Assembly: GCA_963791295.1 (NCBI GenBank)
Contig: CAWBRY010000001.1
Span: 1,364,001-1,428,000 of the forward strand
DNA: 64,000 bases
From: CAWBRY01 sp963791295
Lineage (GTDB): Bacteria > Bacteroidota > Bacteroidia > Chitinophagales > Chitinophagaceae
Direction: 5' to 3'
In this document: positions 1 through 6,914 of the stretch, piece by piece
Numbering within the stretch: the first letter of the stretch is position 1
How the letters are laid out: the number at the start of each line of letters is the position of its first letter
The notes under the pieces: generated by a model
What the model was told of the DNA's origin: nothing
Seen by the model: the letters and a program-made list of their open reading frames with translations, nothing else
Databases searched by the model: none
Translations under genes and position numbers: made by a program

Positions 1-930
1 ATTTTCCGGAAGGATCTTTGGCTTGAACAGGTTGCGATAATAGATTACATTGACCCCATTCACCATAACTTCTTTCCTGGGCCGACCTAAAGTATCTCGA
101 CTGAAATCGGGATATATACTAATATCTCCGACGAAATATTTGGTGAGCTTGGACGTATCTAATCCTGGCTTCAACCTGATTTCCAGGTTGGCCTTTGGAT
201 TTTCTTTCCGGTCCTTCAACTTTCGCAGGGCCTCGAGTTGTTCGAACAGGTCGAATGTTGGCAGCAGGAACGAAACATCCAGCGTATCCCATACGCCCAC
301 TAATTCTTCGCGGCTAAATCGGAGATAGCCATTGTTACGGTATAGTTCTACCAACCTGTCCAGTTCGAGAGAAATGGCCGACTGATCGAATGCGTCTCCT
401 TTTTTTAAATAAGATTCTTTTAGGTTGGCCAGAGTGAGCGTCTGCAATTCCGGCTGCTCGATGCCATAACTGATCGAATCAAGCCGGACTAGTTTGCCCG
501 GGTTCACCTCAAAATTGATCGTCGTGCGGTACTGTTCCTTATCGACAATTTTGACGGAAGTGGTGTAGGTGATCGTATCCTTGAAATAGCCAATCTTGTT
601 GAGGAGGGTTCGCATGAAGGTAACCGACTTATCAGCATTACTACTATCATACAATGGCGGATTCCTCATTACACTATAGAAAACTTTGGACACAGACCTC
701 GAAATCATACTATCATCCAATTGACTTTTCAACCGCGAGACCAGTGATTCCCTCTCGGCTTTTGAAAAGTTGCCCGTTAGGTTGATATTTGTCTGGTAGA
801 CGAATGGTTTATAAGGTTGATATTTCTTAACAATGGAGGGTGCTTTGCATGAAAAGCCGATCAAAATAAGGAAGCCGGCAACAACTAAATTTAGGAGCGT
901 TCGGTAGTAAATTGACTTGCCGGTCATCAT
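1..930 (-). CDS. tamL: TamL/BamA-type outer membrane assembly lipoprotein (N-terminal part)
   Basis: The frame is open from an ATG at 930 to the window edge, so 310 codons are visible and the C-terminus is missing. The N-terminus is hydrophobic and ends in a lipobox-like LIGFSC with Cys at residue 28, indicating a lipoprotein. The following region has POTRA-like strand patterns (for example NINLTGNFS near residue 50 and TINFEVNPGKLVRLDSI near residue 140). An N-terminal lipid anchor plus POTRA repeats is the hallmark of Bacteroidota TamL, an Omp85-family protein that pairs with TamB in outer membrane biogenesis; the C-terminal barrel would lie outside the window. A second ATG at 927 is equally possible as start. 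It is divergent from the neighbouring RNA methyltransferase, with only 20 bp between start codons. The family is inferred from the N-terminal half only. Confidence 0.78.
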   Translation of the reverse strand, partial: MMTGKSIYYRTLLNLVVAGFLILIGFSCKAPSIVKKYQPYKPFVYQTNINLTGNFSKAERESLVSRLKSQLDDSMISRSVSKVFYSVMRNPPLYDSSNADKSVTFMRTLLNKIGYFKDTITYTTSVKIVDKEQYRTTINFEVNPGKLVRLDSISYGIEQPELQTLTLANLKESYLKKGDAFDQSAISLELDRLVELYRNNGYLRFSREELVGVWDTLDVSFLLPTFDLFEQLEALRKLKDRKENPKANLEIRLKPGLDTSKLTKYFVGDISIYPDFSRDTLGRPRKEVMVNGVNVIYYRNLFKPKILPEN

Positions 931-950
931 AAGAATCTAAACAAAGAATA

Positions 951-1688
951 ATGCTGGGTAAATCGAAGATCAAATATATCCAAACTTTAGGCCAGAAAAA
1001 ATTCAGAGAAGAGGAAGGATTGTTTGTTGCAGAAGGACCAAAAATCATTAAAGAACTTTTAGCAAATATTCCAAAACGAATTAAACAGATTTATGCGTTA
1101 AAGGAATGGATCGATGAAAACGAGCAATTGACGGGGGATATACCTTTATTGGAGGTTTCGGAAATAGAATTGGAGAAACTTTCTCAACTATCCAAACCCA
1201 ATAAAGTAATTGCTGTTGTTCTACAATTATCCATTGCGGTAAGCGATGCAAAGAAGAACCAGGTAACCATTGTATTGGATGATATACAGGATCCGGGAAA
1301 CCTGGGCAGCATCGTTCGTATCGCCGATTGGTATGGCGTGGAGCAGATTATTTGCAGTTCTCATTCCGCAGACGTATATAATCCGAAAGTCGTTCAGGCC
1401 ACTATGGGAAGTATTGCCAGGGTAAATGTATTTTATACCGAACTCGATTCCTGGCTGCAAAATCAGAACGACATTCGCGTTTATGCGTCTACATTGACCG
1501 GAAAAGATATAAGGAATGTTCAGAGGGTGAATGAATGCATTCTTATAATCGGCAATGAATCAAAAGGAATTGATCCCTCCATTTTACGTTTCGCGCAAGA
1601 AATGATCACCATCCCCGGCAGTGGGAAAGTGAATTCACTAAACGCAGCCGTTGCGACTGGAATTATTCTTTCTCATTTGAAGTTGTAG
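951..1688 (+). CDS. TrmH/SpoU-family RNA methyltransferase
   Basis: This 245-aa protein is an S-adenosylmethionine-dependent 2'-O-ribose methyltransferase of the SPOUT class, acting on tRNA or rRNA. The N-terminal 90 residues look like the SpoU substrate-binding domain (FVAEGPKIIKELL). The C-terminal half carries the three SPOUT motifs: LDDIQDPGNLGSIVR (motif 1), LIIGNESKGI (motif 2) and GSGKVNSLNAAVATGI (motif 3, knot and SAM site). Length is normal for the family. The target nucleotide cannot be deduced. It converges on the LolE-like permease with 2 bp between stop codons. Confidence 0.93.
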   Translation: MLGKSKIKYIQTLGQKKFREEEGLFVAEGPKIIKELLANIPKRIKQIYALKEWIDENEQLTGDIPLLEVSEIELEKLSQLSKPNKVIAVVLQLSIAVSDAKKNQVTIVLDDIQDPGNLGSIVRIADWYGVEQIICSSHSADVYNPKVVQATMGSIARVNVFYTELDSWLQNQNDIRVYASTLTGKDIRNVQRVNECILIIGNESKGIDPSILRFAQEMITIPGSGKVNSLNAAVATGIILSHLKL

Positions 1689-1690
1689 GC

Positions 1691-2971
1691 TTAGCGAAAT
1701 TGTATTGCCTTAACAGGCTGGACACGCCGCACTATGATGGAAGGTATCATCAAGACCGAAAAACAAACGATGAGTGTGCCTATGCAAATTGCGGCTACCT
1801 GCCACCATATAATTTTTACTGCTGCCTCACTTAGGTAGTATGCTTCTTCCTTTAACTTAATAAATCCGGTTGCTTCCTGTATCCAGAGCAGGCAGAGTCC
1901 CAATGCTGCTCCCAGCAGGATGCCGGTGATTGTTATGATAGCGGAATGACGAAGAAATATTTTTTGGATCGTCCAATTCGTGGCGCCCAAAGATTTAAGG
2001 ATGCCCACCATCCTGATCCTTTCCAACACTAAAATTATGAGACAGGTGATGAGATTGATGACGGCGACGATGATCATAAAACCAATCAACACATCGCGGG
2101 TGACGTCCTGCATGTTCAACCAATCAAATATATTAGGCGAAATGTTTTTAACGCTGACCGTGTTCCAGGTCGGCGGGAAATCATTCATGTCGTAGATGCT
2201 ATTGGCGGTTTCATCGATCTTGTGATAATCCTTAAGAAAAATCTCATAGCCTCCCACTTCATCCGGGTGCCAGTCATTCAGGCGTTGGATCAGTTTCATA
2301 TCTGCAATGGCAAATAGCTTATCATATTCTTCAATTCCGGTCTTATAGATGCCTGAGATCGTCAATTTACGTGCCCTTATATTCATACCTCCTGCATCTT
2401 CGGACTCATTTGCCCCTGGTCTGACAAAATAGATGAGGATCTTGTCATTGACCTTTAATTTAAGCTGAGTGGCAGTATAGGCAGACACCATAATCTCCTG
2501 ACTATAAGTGCTGTCATTAAATTGAATGGGGCGCCCCTGCCGGATGAATGGGCGCAGGTGGCTGAAATCATAAGTCTTATCAAAGCCTTTCACCAACACG
2601 CCTTCAATCTCGTCCTTTGTCTTTAGTATGGCGGATTTCGTAGTAAACGGATGAATGCTTTCTACATTCTGAATTTGGCGAATGTTGCTTACGAGTGTAT
2701 CGTCCTTTATGATCCGACTTTCCTCTGCAATGACGGCCTTGTCTTCTTCTTTCTCCTGGATACGTATGTGGCCCCAAAAACTAAAAACCTTTTGGCTCAC
2801 CGTTTCCTGAAATCCGTTGGCCAGGGATAAAGTCACTATCATGACCATCACACTGATCACTGTAGCGACAATTGATAAACGGATGATAAAGGCAGAAAAG
2901 GATTTCTTTCCATTACCCTTCCTGGAGGAATTAAAAGCGACGCGGTTTGCTATGAAGCCTGCAACCTTCAA
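1691..2971 (-). CDS. LolC/LolE-like ABC transporter permease (FtsX family)
   Basis: This 426-aa inner membrane protein has one transmembrane helix near residues 28-52, a long periplasmic MacB_PCD-type domain, and three C-terminal helices (about 295-320, 335-360 and 390-415). This is the topology of FtsX-family permeases such as LolC/LolE, which extract lipoproteins towards the outer membrane. The typical phrase MVGILKSLGAT precedes the second helix. No ATPase gene is adjacent, which is usual in Bacteroidota where lolD lies elsewhere. Assignment to Lol rather than to a MacB-like exporter is inferred from the length and the N-terminal FIANRV motif. Confidence 0.85.
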   Translation of the reverse strand: MKVAGFIANRVAFNSSRKGNGKKSFSAFIIRLSIVATVISVMVMIVTLSLANGFQETVSQKVFSFWGHIRIQEKEEDKAVIAEESRIIKDDTLVSNIRQIQNVESIHPFTTKSAILKTKDEIEGVLVKGFDKTYDFSHLRPFIRQGRPIQFNDSTYSQEIMVSAYTATQLKLKVNDKILIYFVRPGANESEDAGGMNIRARKLTISGIYKTGIEEYDKLFAIADMKLIQRLNDWHPDEVGGYEIFLKDYHKIDETANSIYDMNDFPPTWNTVSVKNISPNIFDWLNMQDVTRDVLIGFMIIVAVINLITCLIILVLERIRMVGILKSLGATNWTIQKIFLRHSAIITITGILLGAALGLCLLWIQEATGFIKLKEEAYYLSEAAVKIIWWQVAAICIGTLIVCFSVLMIPSIIVRRVQPVKAIQFR

Positions 2972-3021
2972 ATGAAATAATTTGTCTTTTTATTCCTGAA
3001 AATGATATTTGACAACATTTC

Positions 3022-3029
3022 CAAAGGTA
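3022..3029 (-). promoter_or_regulatory. Putative Bacteroidota -7 promoter element for the LolE-like gene
   Basis: On the minus strand the sequence is TACCTTTG, an exact match to the TAnnTTTG consensus. It lies about 50 nt upstream of the ATG at 2971. No clear TTTG -33 element is visible, so this is a moderate call. Confidence 0.4.
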
Positions 3030-3107
3030 CGGCCCCATAGTGGTCATAAACTTTGTTAAATTACAGCCACATTCCAATGCTTGCAAATGGTAGCTGAACT
3101 AAGGCCC

Positions 3108-4379
3108 ATGAAACTATTTTTCATACTCGCTTGTCTTCTCCCTGTCCTGGCTAACGCCCAGATACCCGACTACACTTACCAGCCGTCGGTCCATACGGTT
3201 AAGCTTTACAAATATGGTGACATTTATAGTTACCCGGTCATTGGCCTCAATAGCAGCGATCAGTTGGAGTTGCATTTCGATGATATGGACGCCGATATAA
3301 AAAACTATTATTATAGTTACCAACTATGTAATTCGGATTGGTCTCCTTCCAGTCTTCAGACCTATGATTATATCCGGGGCTTCCAGACGACCCGTATCAG
3401 TACCTATCGAAACTCGTCGATTTCAATGATCCCTTACACCCATTACCAGGCGATCCTGCCAGACCGGAATTCGGTGCCCACCCGGTCGGGGAACTATTTG
3501 CTTAAAGTATTTCTGAATGATGATACGACTCAATTGATCCTGACAAAACGGTTTTTGGTGGTGGATAACAAGATTACTGCATCAGCGCAGGTTTTACAGG
3601 CATCAAATATGCAACTCTTTACGACACATCAGCGATTACAGGTTGCCGTTAGTACTGCCAATGCACAACTCAATACTTTTTCTCCGCAGGACCTGAAGGT
3701 GGTCCTTGTCCAAAATAATGTTTGGATGTCGGCATTGAGAAATGATCGCCCGACCATATTCCGGGGCAATTACTATGAATATACCGATGAAGACCTCACG
3801 ACCTTTGCAGCAGGCAGGGAATGGCGATGGGTGGATATTCGCAGTCTCCGGTTAATGAGCGAACGGGTGCAACGATTATCGGATAGCGGCAACCATACAC
3901 ATGTATTCGTGAAACCGGATGGAGAACGCCGGGGACAGATCTATGTATATTATCATGATCTGAATGGAATATATACAGTGGAGAATGAAGATGGCAACAA
4001 TCCATATTGGCAGAGCGACTACGCGGATGTCCATTTTACATTTTTCCCGCCTGGCAACCGGCCATACGAAGGCAGAAGTGTTTATATTTTCGGCGAACTG
4101 AGCAACTATTCCGCCGACGAGTCTTCGAAGATGACTTTCAATGCAGAAAGAGGTGCTTATGAAAAAACACTTTTCCTCAAACAAGGCTATTATAATTATT
4201 CTTACGTCACCCGCATGGATAATGAACCTTCTGGTAGCGTGGTCTCATTTCAAAATACAGAAGGCGACTATTGGGGAACGGAAAACAGCTACATGATCCT
4301 GGTCTACTATCGGCCATTTGGAGCGAGGGCGGATGAGCTGATTGGCTTTGCCAGGTTAAACTCCATATTTCAACGATGA
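3108..4379 (+). CDS. Type IX secretion system plug protein (DUF5103)
   Basis: This 423-aa secreted protein belongs to the family formerly called DUF5103, whose Flavobacterium member was found plugging the periplasmic side of the SprA translocon of the type IX secretion system. The ATG at 3108 is chosen because it directly precedes a signal peptide (MKLFFILACLLPVLANA); in-frame TTG (3081) and ATG (3087) starts would add a non-signal extension. Family-typical segments are YKYGDIYSYPVIGLNSSDQLELHFDD early, LCNSDWSPS and GNYLLKVF in the middle, and FFPPGNRPYEGRSVYIFGEL, FLKQGYYNY and YRPFGARADELIGF towards the end. The protein probably resides in the periplasm. The SRP RNA gene follows within 35 bp. 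Confidence 0.88.
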   Translation: MKLFFILACLLPVLANAQIPDYTYQPSVHTVKLYKYGDIYSYPVIGLNSSDQLELHFDDMDADIKNYYYSYQLCNSDWSPSSLQTYDYIRGFQTTRISTYRNSSISMIPYTHYQAILPDRNSVPTRSGNYLLKVFLNDDTTQLILTKRFLVVDNKITASAQVLQASNMQLFTTHQRLQVAVSTANAQLNTFSPQDLKVVLVQNNVWMSALRNDRPTIFRGNYYEYTDEDLTTFAAGREWRWVDIRSLRLMSERVQRLSDSGNHTHVFVKPDGERRGQIYVYYHDLNGIYTVENEDGNNPYWQSDYADVHFTFFPPGNRPYEGRSVYIFGELSNYSADESSKMTFNAERGAYEKTLFLKQGYYNYSYVTRMDNEPSGSVVSFQNTEGDYWGTENSYMILVYYRPFGARADELIGFARLNSIFQR

Positions 4380-4401
4380 ATCGCCTTGAATCCTCAATCA
4401 C

Positions 4402-4409
4402 TATCTTTG
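4402..4409 (+). promoter_or_regulatory. -7 promoter element of the SRP RNA gene
   Basis: TATCTTTG matches the Bacteroidota -7 consensus TAnnTTTG exactly. It ends 4-5 nt before the inferred 5' end of the SRP RNA, the expected distance. A TTG at 4386-4388 is closer than a normal -33 element, so the upstream half is weak. Confidence 0.6.
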
Positions 4410-4412
4410 CGG

Positions 4413-4508
4413 CGGCAGGTCTTACACGACCAGCTCCTGCTGAACCCTCCCAGGGCCGGAAGGCAGCAAGAGTAGGTGGTTGAGCGGTGCGATGTAATCA
4501 GCCTGCCA
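4413..4508 (+). ncRNA. ffs: Signal recognition particle RNA (4.5S type)
   Basis: The conserved apical region of bacterial SRP RNA is present at about 4450-4472: CCAGGGCCGGAAGGCAGCAA, containing the GGAAGG/GCAGCA tetraloop and Ffh-binding loops. The ends pair: GGCAGGT at 4414-4420 with GCCTGCC at 4501-4507 (six Watson-Crick pairs and a G-U). A run of seven T residues follows at 4509-4515 and acts as terminator. Length is about 95 nt, the short type without an Alu domain. The RNA binds Ffh and directs membrane and secretory proteins to the SRP receptor. Exact ends are estimated to within a few bases. Confidence 0.93.
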
Positions 4509-4537
4509 TTTTTTATTAATCCTTTATCAAATAAATC

Positions 4538-5191
4538 ATGAAATTCTTTATCGATACAGCCAATCTCGAGCAAATCAAGGAAGCCAATGAACTCGGGGTC
4601 TTAGATGGCGTTACAACCAATCCGTCGCTAATGGCGAAGGAAGGAATAAAAGGCAAGGAGGCCATTTTCAAACACTATCGGACCATTTGCGAAATGGTCA
4701 ATGGCGATATCAGCGCCGAAGTGATTAGTACTGATTTCAATGGAATTATCGAGGAAGGGAAAAAATTAGCAGCTATTCATCCCAACATTGTCGTCAAGGT
4801 TCCCATGATCAAAGATGGAGTTAAAGCCATGAAATGGTTCACTGAAAACGGAATTCAGACGAACTGCACCCTCGTTTTCTCGGCAGGACAGGCCATCCTT
4901 TGTGCTAAGGTGGGAGCGAAATACGTTTCTCCCTTTATTGGAAGAATCGATGATACGGGTTGGGACGGACTGGAACTTATCAAAGAGATCTCAAAGATTT
5001 ATTCGGTGCAGGGTTTTCAGACTTCCATTCTTGCCGCTTCTATCCGGAGCTCGTTACATATAGCAAAGTGCGCAGAGGCCGGCGCCCATGTGTGTACCTG
5101 TCCACTAGAGTCGATCCTCGGATTGCTCAAGCATCCATTGACGGATATTGGCCTGGCCAAGTTCCTGGAAGATGCTAAGAAATCGAACTGA
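4538..5191 (+). CDS. Transaldolase-like fructose-6-phosphate aldolase
   Basis: This 217-aa protein is of the small transaldolase class (TalC/FsaA type), a cytoplasmic Schiff-base aldolase of sugar phosphate metabolism. Signature segments are MKFFIDTANLEQIKEA at the start, GVTTNPSLMAKEG, the catalytic lysine in VVKVPMIKDG near residue 87, and TNCTLVFSAGQA. In this family a Gln/Phe to Glu/Tyr difference in the active site separates true transaldolases from F6P aldolases, and I cannot decide between them by eye. Length is exactly typical. It starts 30 bp after the SRP RNA. Confidence 0.92.
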   Translation: MKFFIDTANLEQIKEANELGVLDGVTTNPSLMAKEGIKGKEAIFKHYRTICEMVNGDISAEVISTDFNGIIEEGKKLAAIHPNIVVKVPMIKDGVKAMKWFTENGIQTNCTLVFSAGQAILCAKVGAKYVSPFIGRIDDTGWDGLELIKEISKIYSVQGFQTSILAASIRSSLHIAKCAEAGAHVCTCPLESILGLLKHPLTDIGLAKFLEDAKKSN

Positions 5192-5209
5192 GGTTTCAGT
5201 TGACACAAC

Positions 5210-5614
5210 CTAATCTTTCTTTTTATTCTTCGGTCGATCGCGGGGGTCGAGGACATCATCTTTAGAGGGCAGCCTCTCATTGTCCGGAATTTTCTTGATC
5301 CATACCGTTATTTCCTTCCAAATCTGCGGATTGGTTTTGAGCTCAGCCCTAATGAGGACTTTCTCTTCTGAAGGATTTGCAGGAAGCACCAGTTCGTTCC
5401 CGCTAAATTTTCCATAGGAACAACTAAATTTTATTTCTTTTTCGGTAAGGGGAAGCCATCGGCTGTTGGAAAGTTTACCGTCTACATTTATATAATTGTG
5501 TGTTCCTTTCTTCAGGCTGTCCGTGTATAAATGAAAAAAGATACTATCCACTTTCTGCGCGTTAGCTAAAAAAATGCAAAAGAGACTTAGTATCAAAAGT
5601 GAGATCCGTTTCAT
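5210..5614 (-). CDS. Secreted hypothetical protein, Bacteroidota
   Basis: The ATG at 5614 is chosen over an upstream ATG (5653) because it starts a clear signal peptide (MKRISLLILSLFCIFLANAQ). The mature part is about 115 residues with a Trp-containing core (KLSNSRWLPLTEKEI, KTNPQIWKEITVWIKK) and a strongly charged tail ending in Lys/Asp, DRPKNKKKD. The predicted beta-rich middle could be a single Ig-like or carboxypeptidase-regulatory-like domain, but I do not recognise the family. It converges on the aldolase gene. Confidence 0.7.
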   Translation of the reverse strand: MKRISLLILSLFCIFLANAQKVDSIFFHLYTDSLKKGTHNYINVDGKLSNSRWLPLTEKEIKFSCSYGKFSGNELVLPANPSEEKVLIRAELKTNPQIWKEITVWIKKIPDNERLPSKDDVLDPRDRPKNKKKD

Positions 5615-5699
5615 ATTAAATGTCAGTCGGACAGACTGGATAAAAAGTTGCATTTTTTTCCTACCGCGATCAGAAGAAAATCATAAGATTTAGCAAAGA

Positions 5700-5960
5700 T
5701 CACATCCACCAATAGGTTTTGAGCTTTTGGCTCGTTCGGATATAATAGTATACTCCCGCGAGAACTGCTATGATGCCAGCTACCAGGACATACACCTGAT
5801 CTGAGTTGGATATGCCAAAACCCAGGAGGAGACCTCCCAAGGCACAAAAAAAGTAACACTTTACCTTGTCATCATAAATGTCTTTGCGAAGTTTTCCGCA
5901 ATGAGGACAGCGGATAGCGCTGGCCTCCATTTCTTTTAAACACCATTTGCAGTTTGCCAT
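5700..5960 (-). CDS. Small zinc-ribbon membrane protein
   Basis: This 86-aa protein has an N-terminal zinc ribbon formed by CKWC (residues 4-7) and CPHC (18-21), followed by two hydrophobic helices (about 34-52 and 56-72). Such zinc_ribbon plus two-helix proteins are common and uncharacterised; the ribbon would be cytoplasmic. The start ATG at 5960 places the first Cys pair at the usual distance. No functional partner is evident nearby. Confidence 0.65.
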   Translation of the reverse strand: MANCKWCLKEMEASAIRCPHCGKLRKDIYDDKVKCYFFCALGGLLLGFGISNSDQVYVLVAGIIAVLAGVYYYIRTSQKLKTYWWM

Positions 5961-6037
5961 TTTAGAAAATATTTAGGTAATGAATGAAGATGGATGGTTT
6001 GAAGTTATAAAATTCTAAAATATCAAGTGCTACTTCA

Positions 6038-6838
6038 CTATTTCGTCCGGGCTTCAAGTATAAATTTTTCAATCGCCGCGTTTACCATCTCCGGCTGCTC
6101 CAGGCAGGCACTATGGCCCGCCCTCGGTAAAATACTCAGCGTTGAAGTCCTGATCTGCTGGTGAATACGTCTCGCTTGTTTGGGTTTGGTGGCGACATCC
6201 TCATCCCCGACAATGACCAGGGTAGGTAATCTAATTCCTGCAATCTCTTCATGTACGCTTTTCCTTGTTATAACACCGTCTAAGGCCCGGGTAATCGTGG
6301 AAGGGTAGGATTCAATACGGCCTTTCCAATAGTTCAATAGTTCAGTGTTTGCCGGATCGCTAACAAAACTTTTCCCAAAAAGGATTTTGATGACCTTCTT
6401 ACTGACGCTTCGCGCACCAATATATCTAAATATCCATCCCAATGCTTTGTATTTGATCTTACCTCTTTCAGCGTCTGCAGAGGTCTCCAGCAGGGTCAGA
6501 GTTTTTAGAAGAGAGGGTTTCCTGGCAGCTAACCGCATACCTACAAAGCCACCCATGCTTAGTCCTATAAAATGTACTGGCGTTCCGTTATTCAATTGGC
6601 GGATTAGGGAGGCGCCATCTTCGTACAATGTGTCCATGTCGAGACTTCCTATTAATTGACTTTTTCCCTGACCGCGGTGATCATAAGTAATACATCGATA
6701 TTTTTTTTCAAAATGGTGTACTTGCTTCTCCCATTGCAGATGGTCAAAAAGTAATCCGTGTGAGAAAACAATGCATTCATCGCCGTTGCCCGATTCAGTA
6801 TAAAATAATGTGGCGTTGTTACACTCTATAAATGGCAT
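6038..6838 (-). CDS. Alpha/beta-fold hydrolase
   Basis: This 266-aa protein has the alpha/beta hydrolase layout: oxyanion region FSHGLL near residue 26, DHRGQGKS near 53, nucleophile elbow GLSMGG with Ser94, the acid in VIVGDEDVAT near 214, and catalytic His in AGHSACLEQP near 245. It lacks a signal peptide, so it is probably cytoplasmic. It resembles 3-oxoadipate enol-lactonase-like hydrolases, but the substrate cannot be told from sequence and no catabolic genes are adjacent. Confidence 0.88.
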   Translation of the reverse strand: MPFIECNNATLFYTESGNGDECIVFSHGLLFDHLQWEKQVHHFEKKYRCITYDHRGQGKSQLIGSLDMDTLYEDGASLIRQLNNGTPVHFIGLSMGGFVGMRLAARKPSLLKTLTLLETSADAERGKIKYKALGWIFRYIGARSVSKKVIKILFGKSFVSDPANTELLNYWKGRIESYPSTITRALDGVITRKSVHEEIAGIRLPTLVIVGDEDVATKPKQARRIHQQIRTSTLSILPRAGHSACLEQPEMVNAAIEKFILEARTK

Positions 6839-6914
6839 GAAAGGAATTATTAGTAAAGAGCACTGTCCGCAATACCAAAGGAAGTAAATTTACAATGTTC
6901 TACCAGACCAAACT

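Noticed and set aside
3081..3107. TTG or ATG start upstream of the plug protein signal peptide
   Set aside because: The extension is polar and would bury the signal peptide; ATG at 3108 is preferred.
3796..4184. Antisense open frames across the plug protein gene
   Set aside because: They are shadows of a conserved coding sequence, with no signal or domain.
5186..5201. AACTGA/TCAGTT hairpin overlapping the aldolase stop as a terminator
   Set aside because: The 6-bp stem is AT-rich and no T-run follows on either strand, so termination is doubtful.
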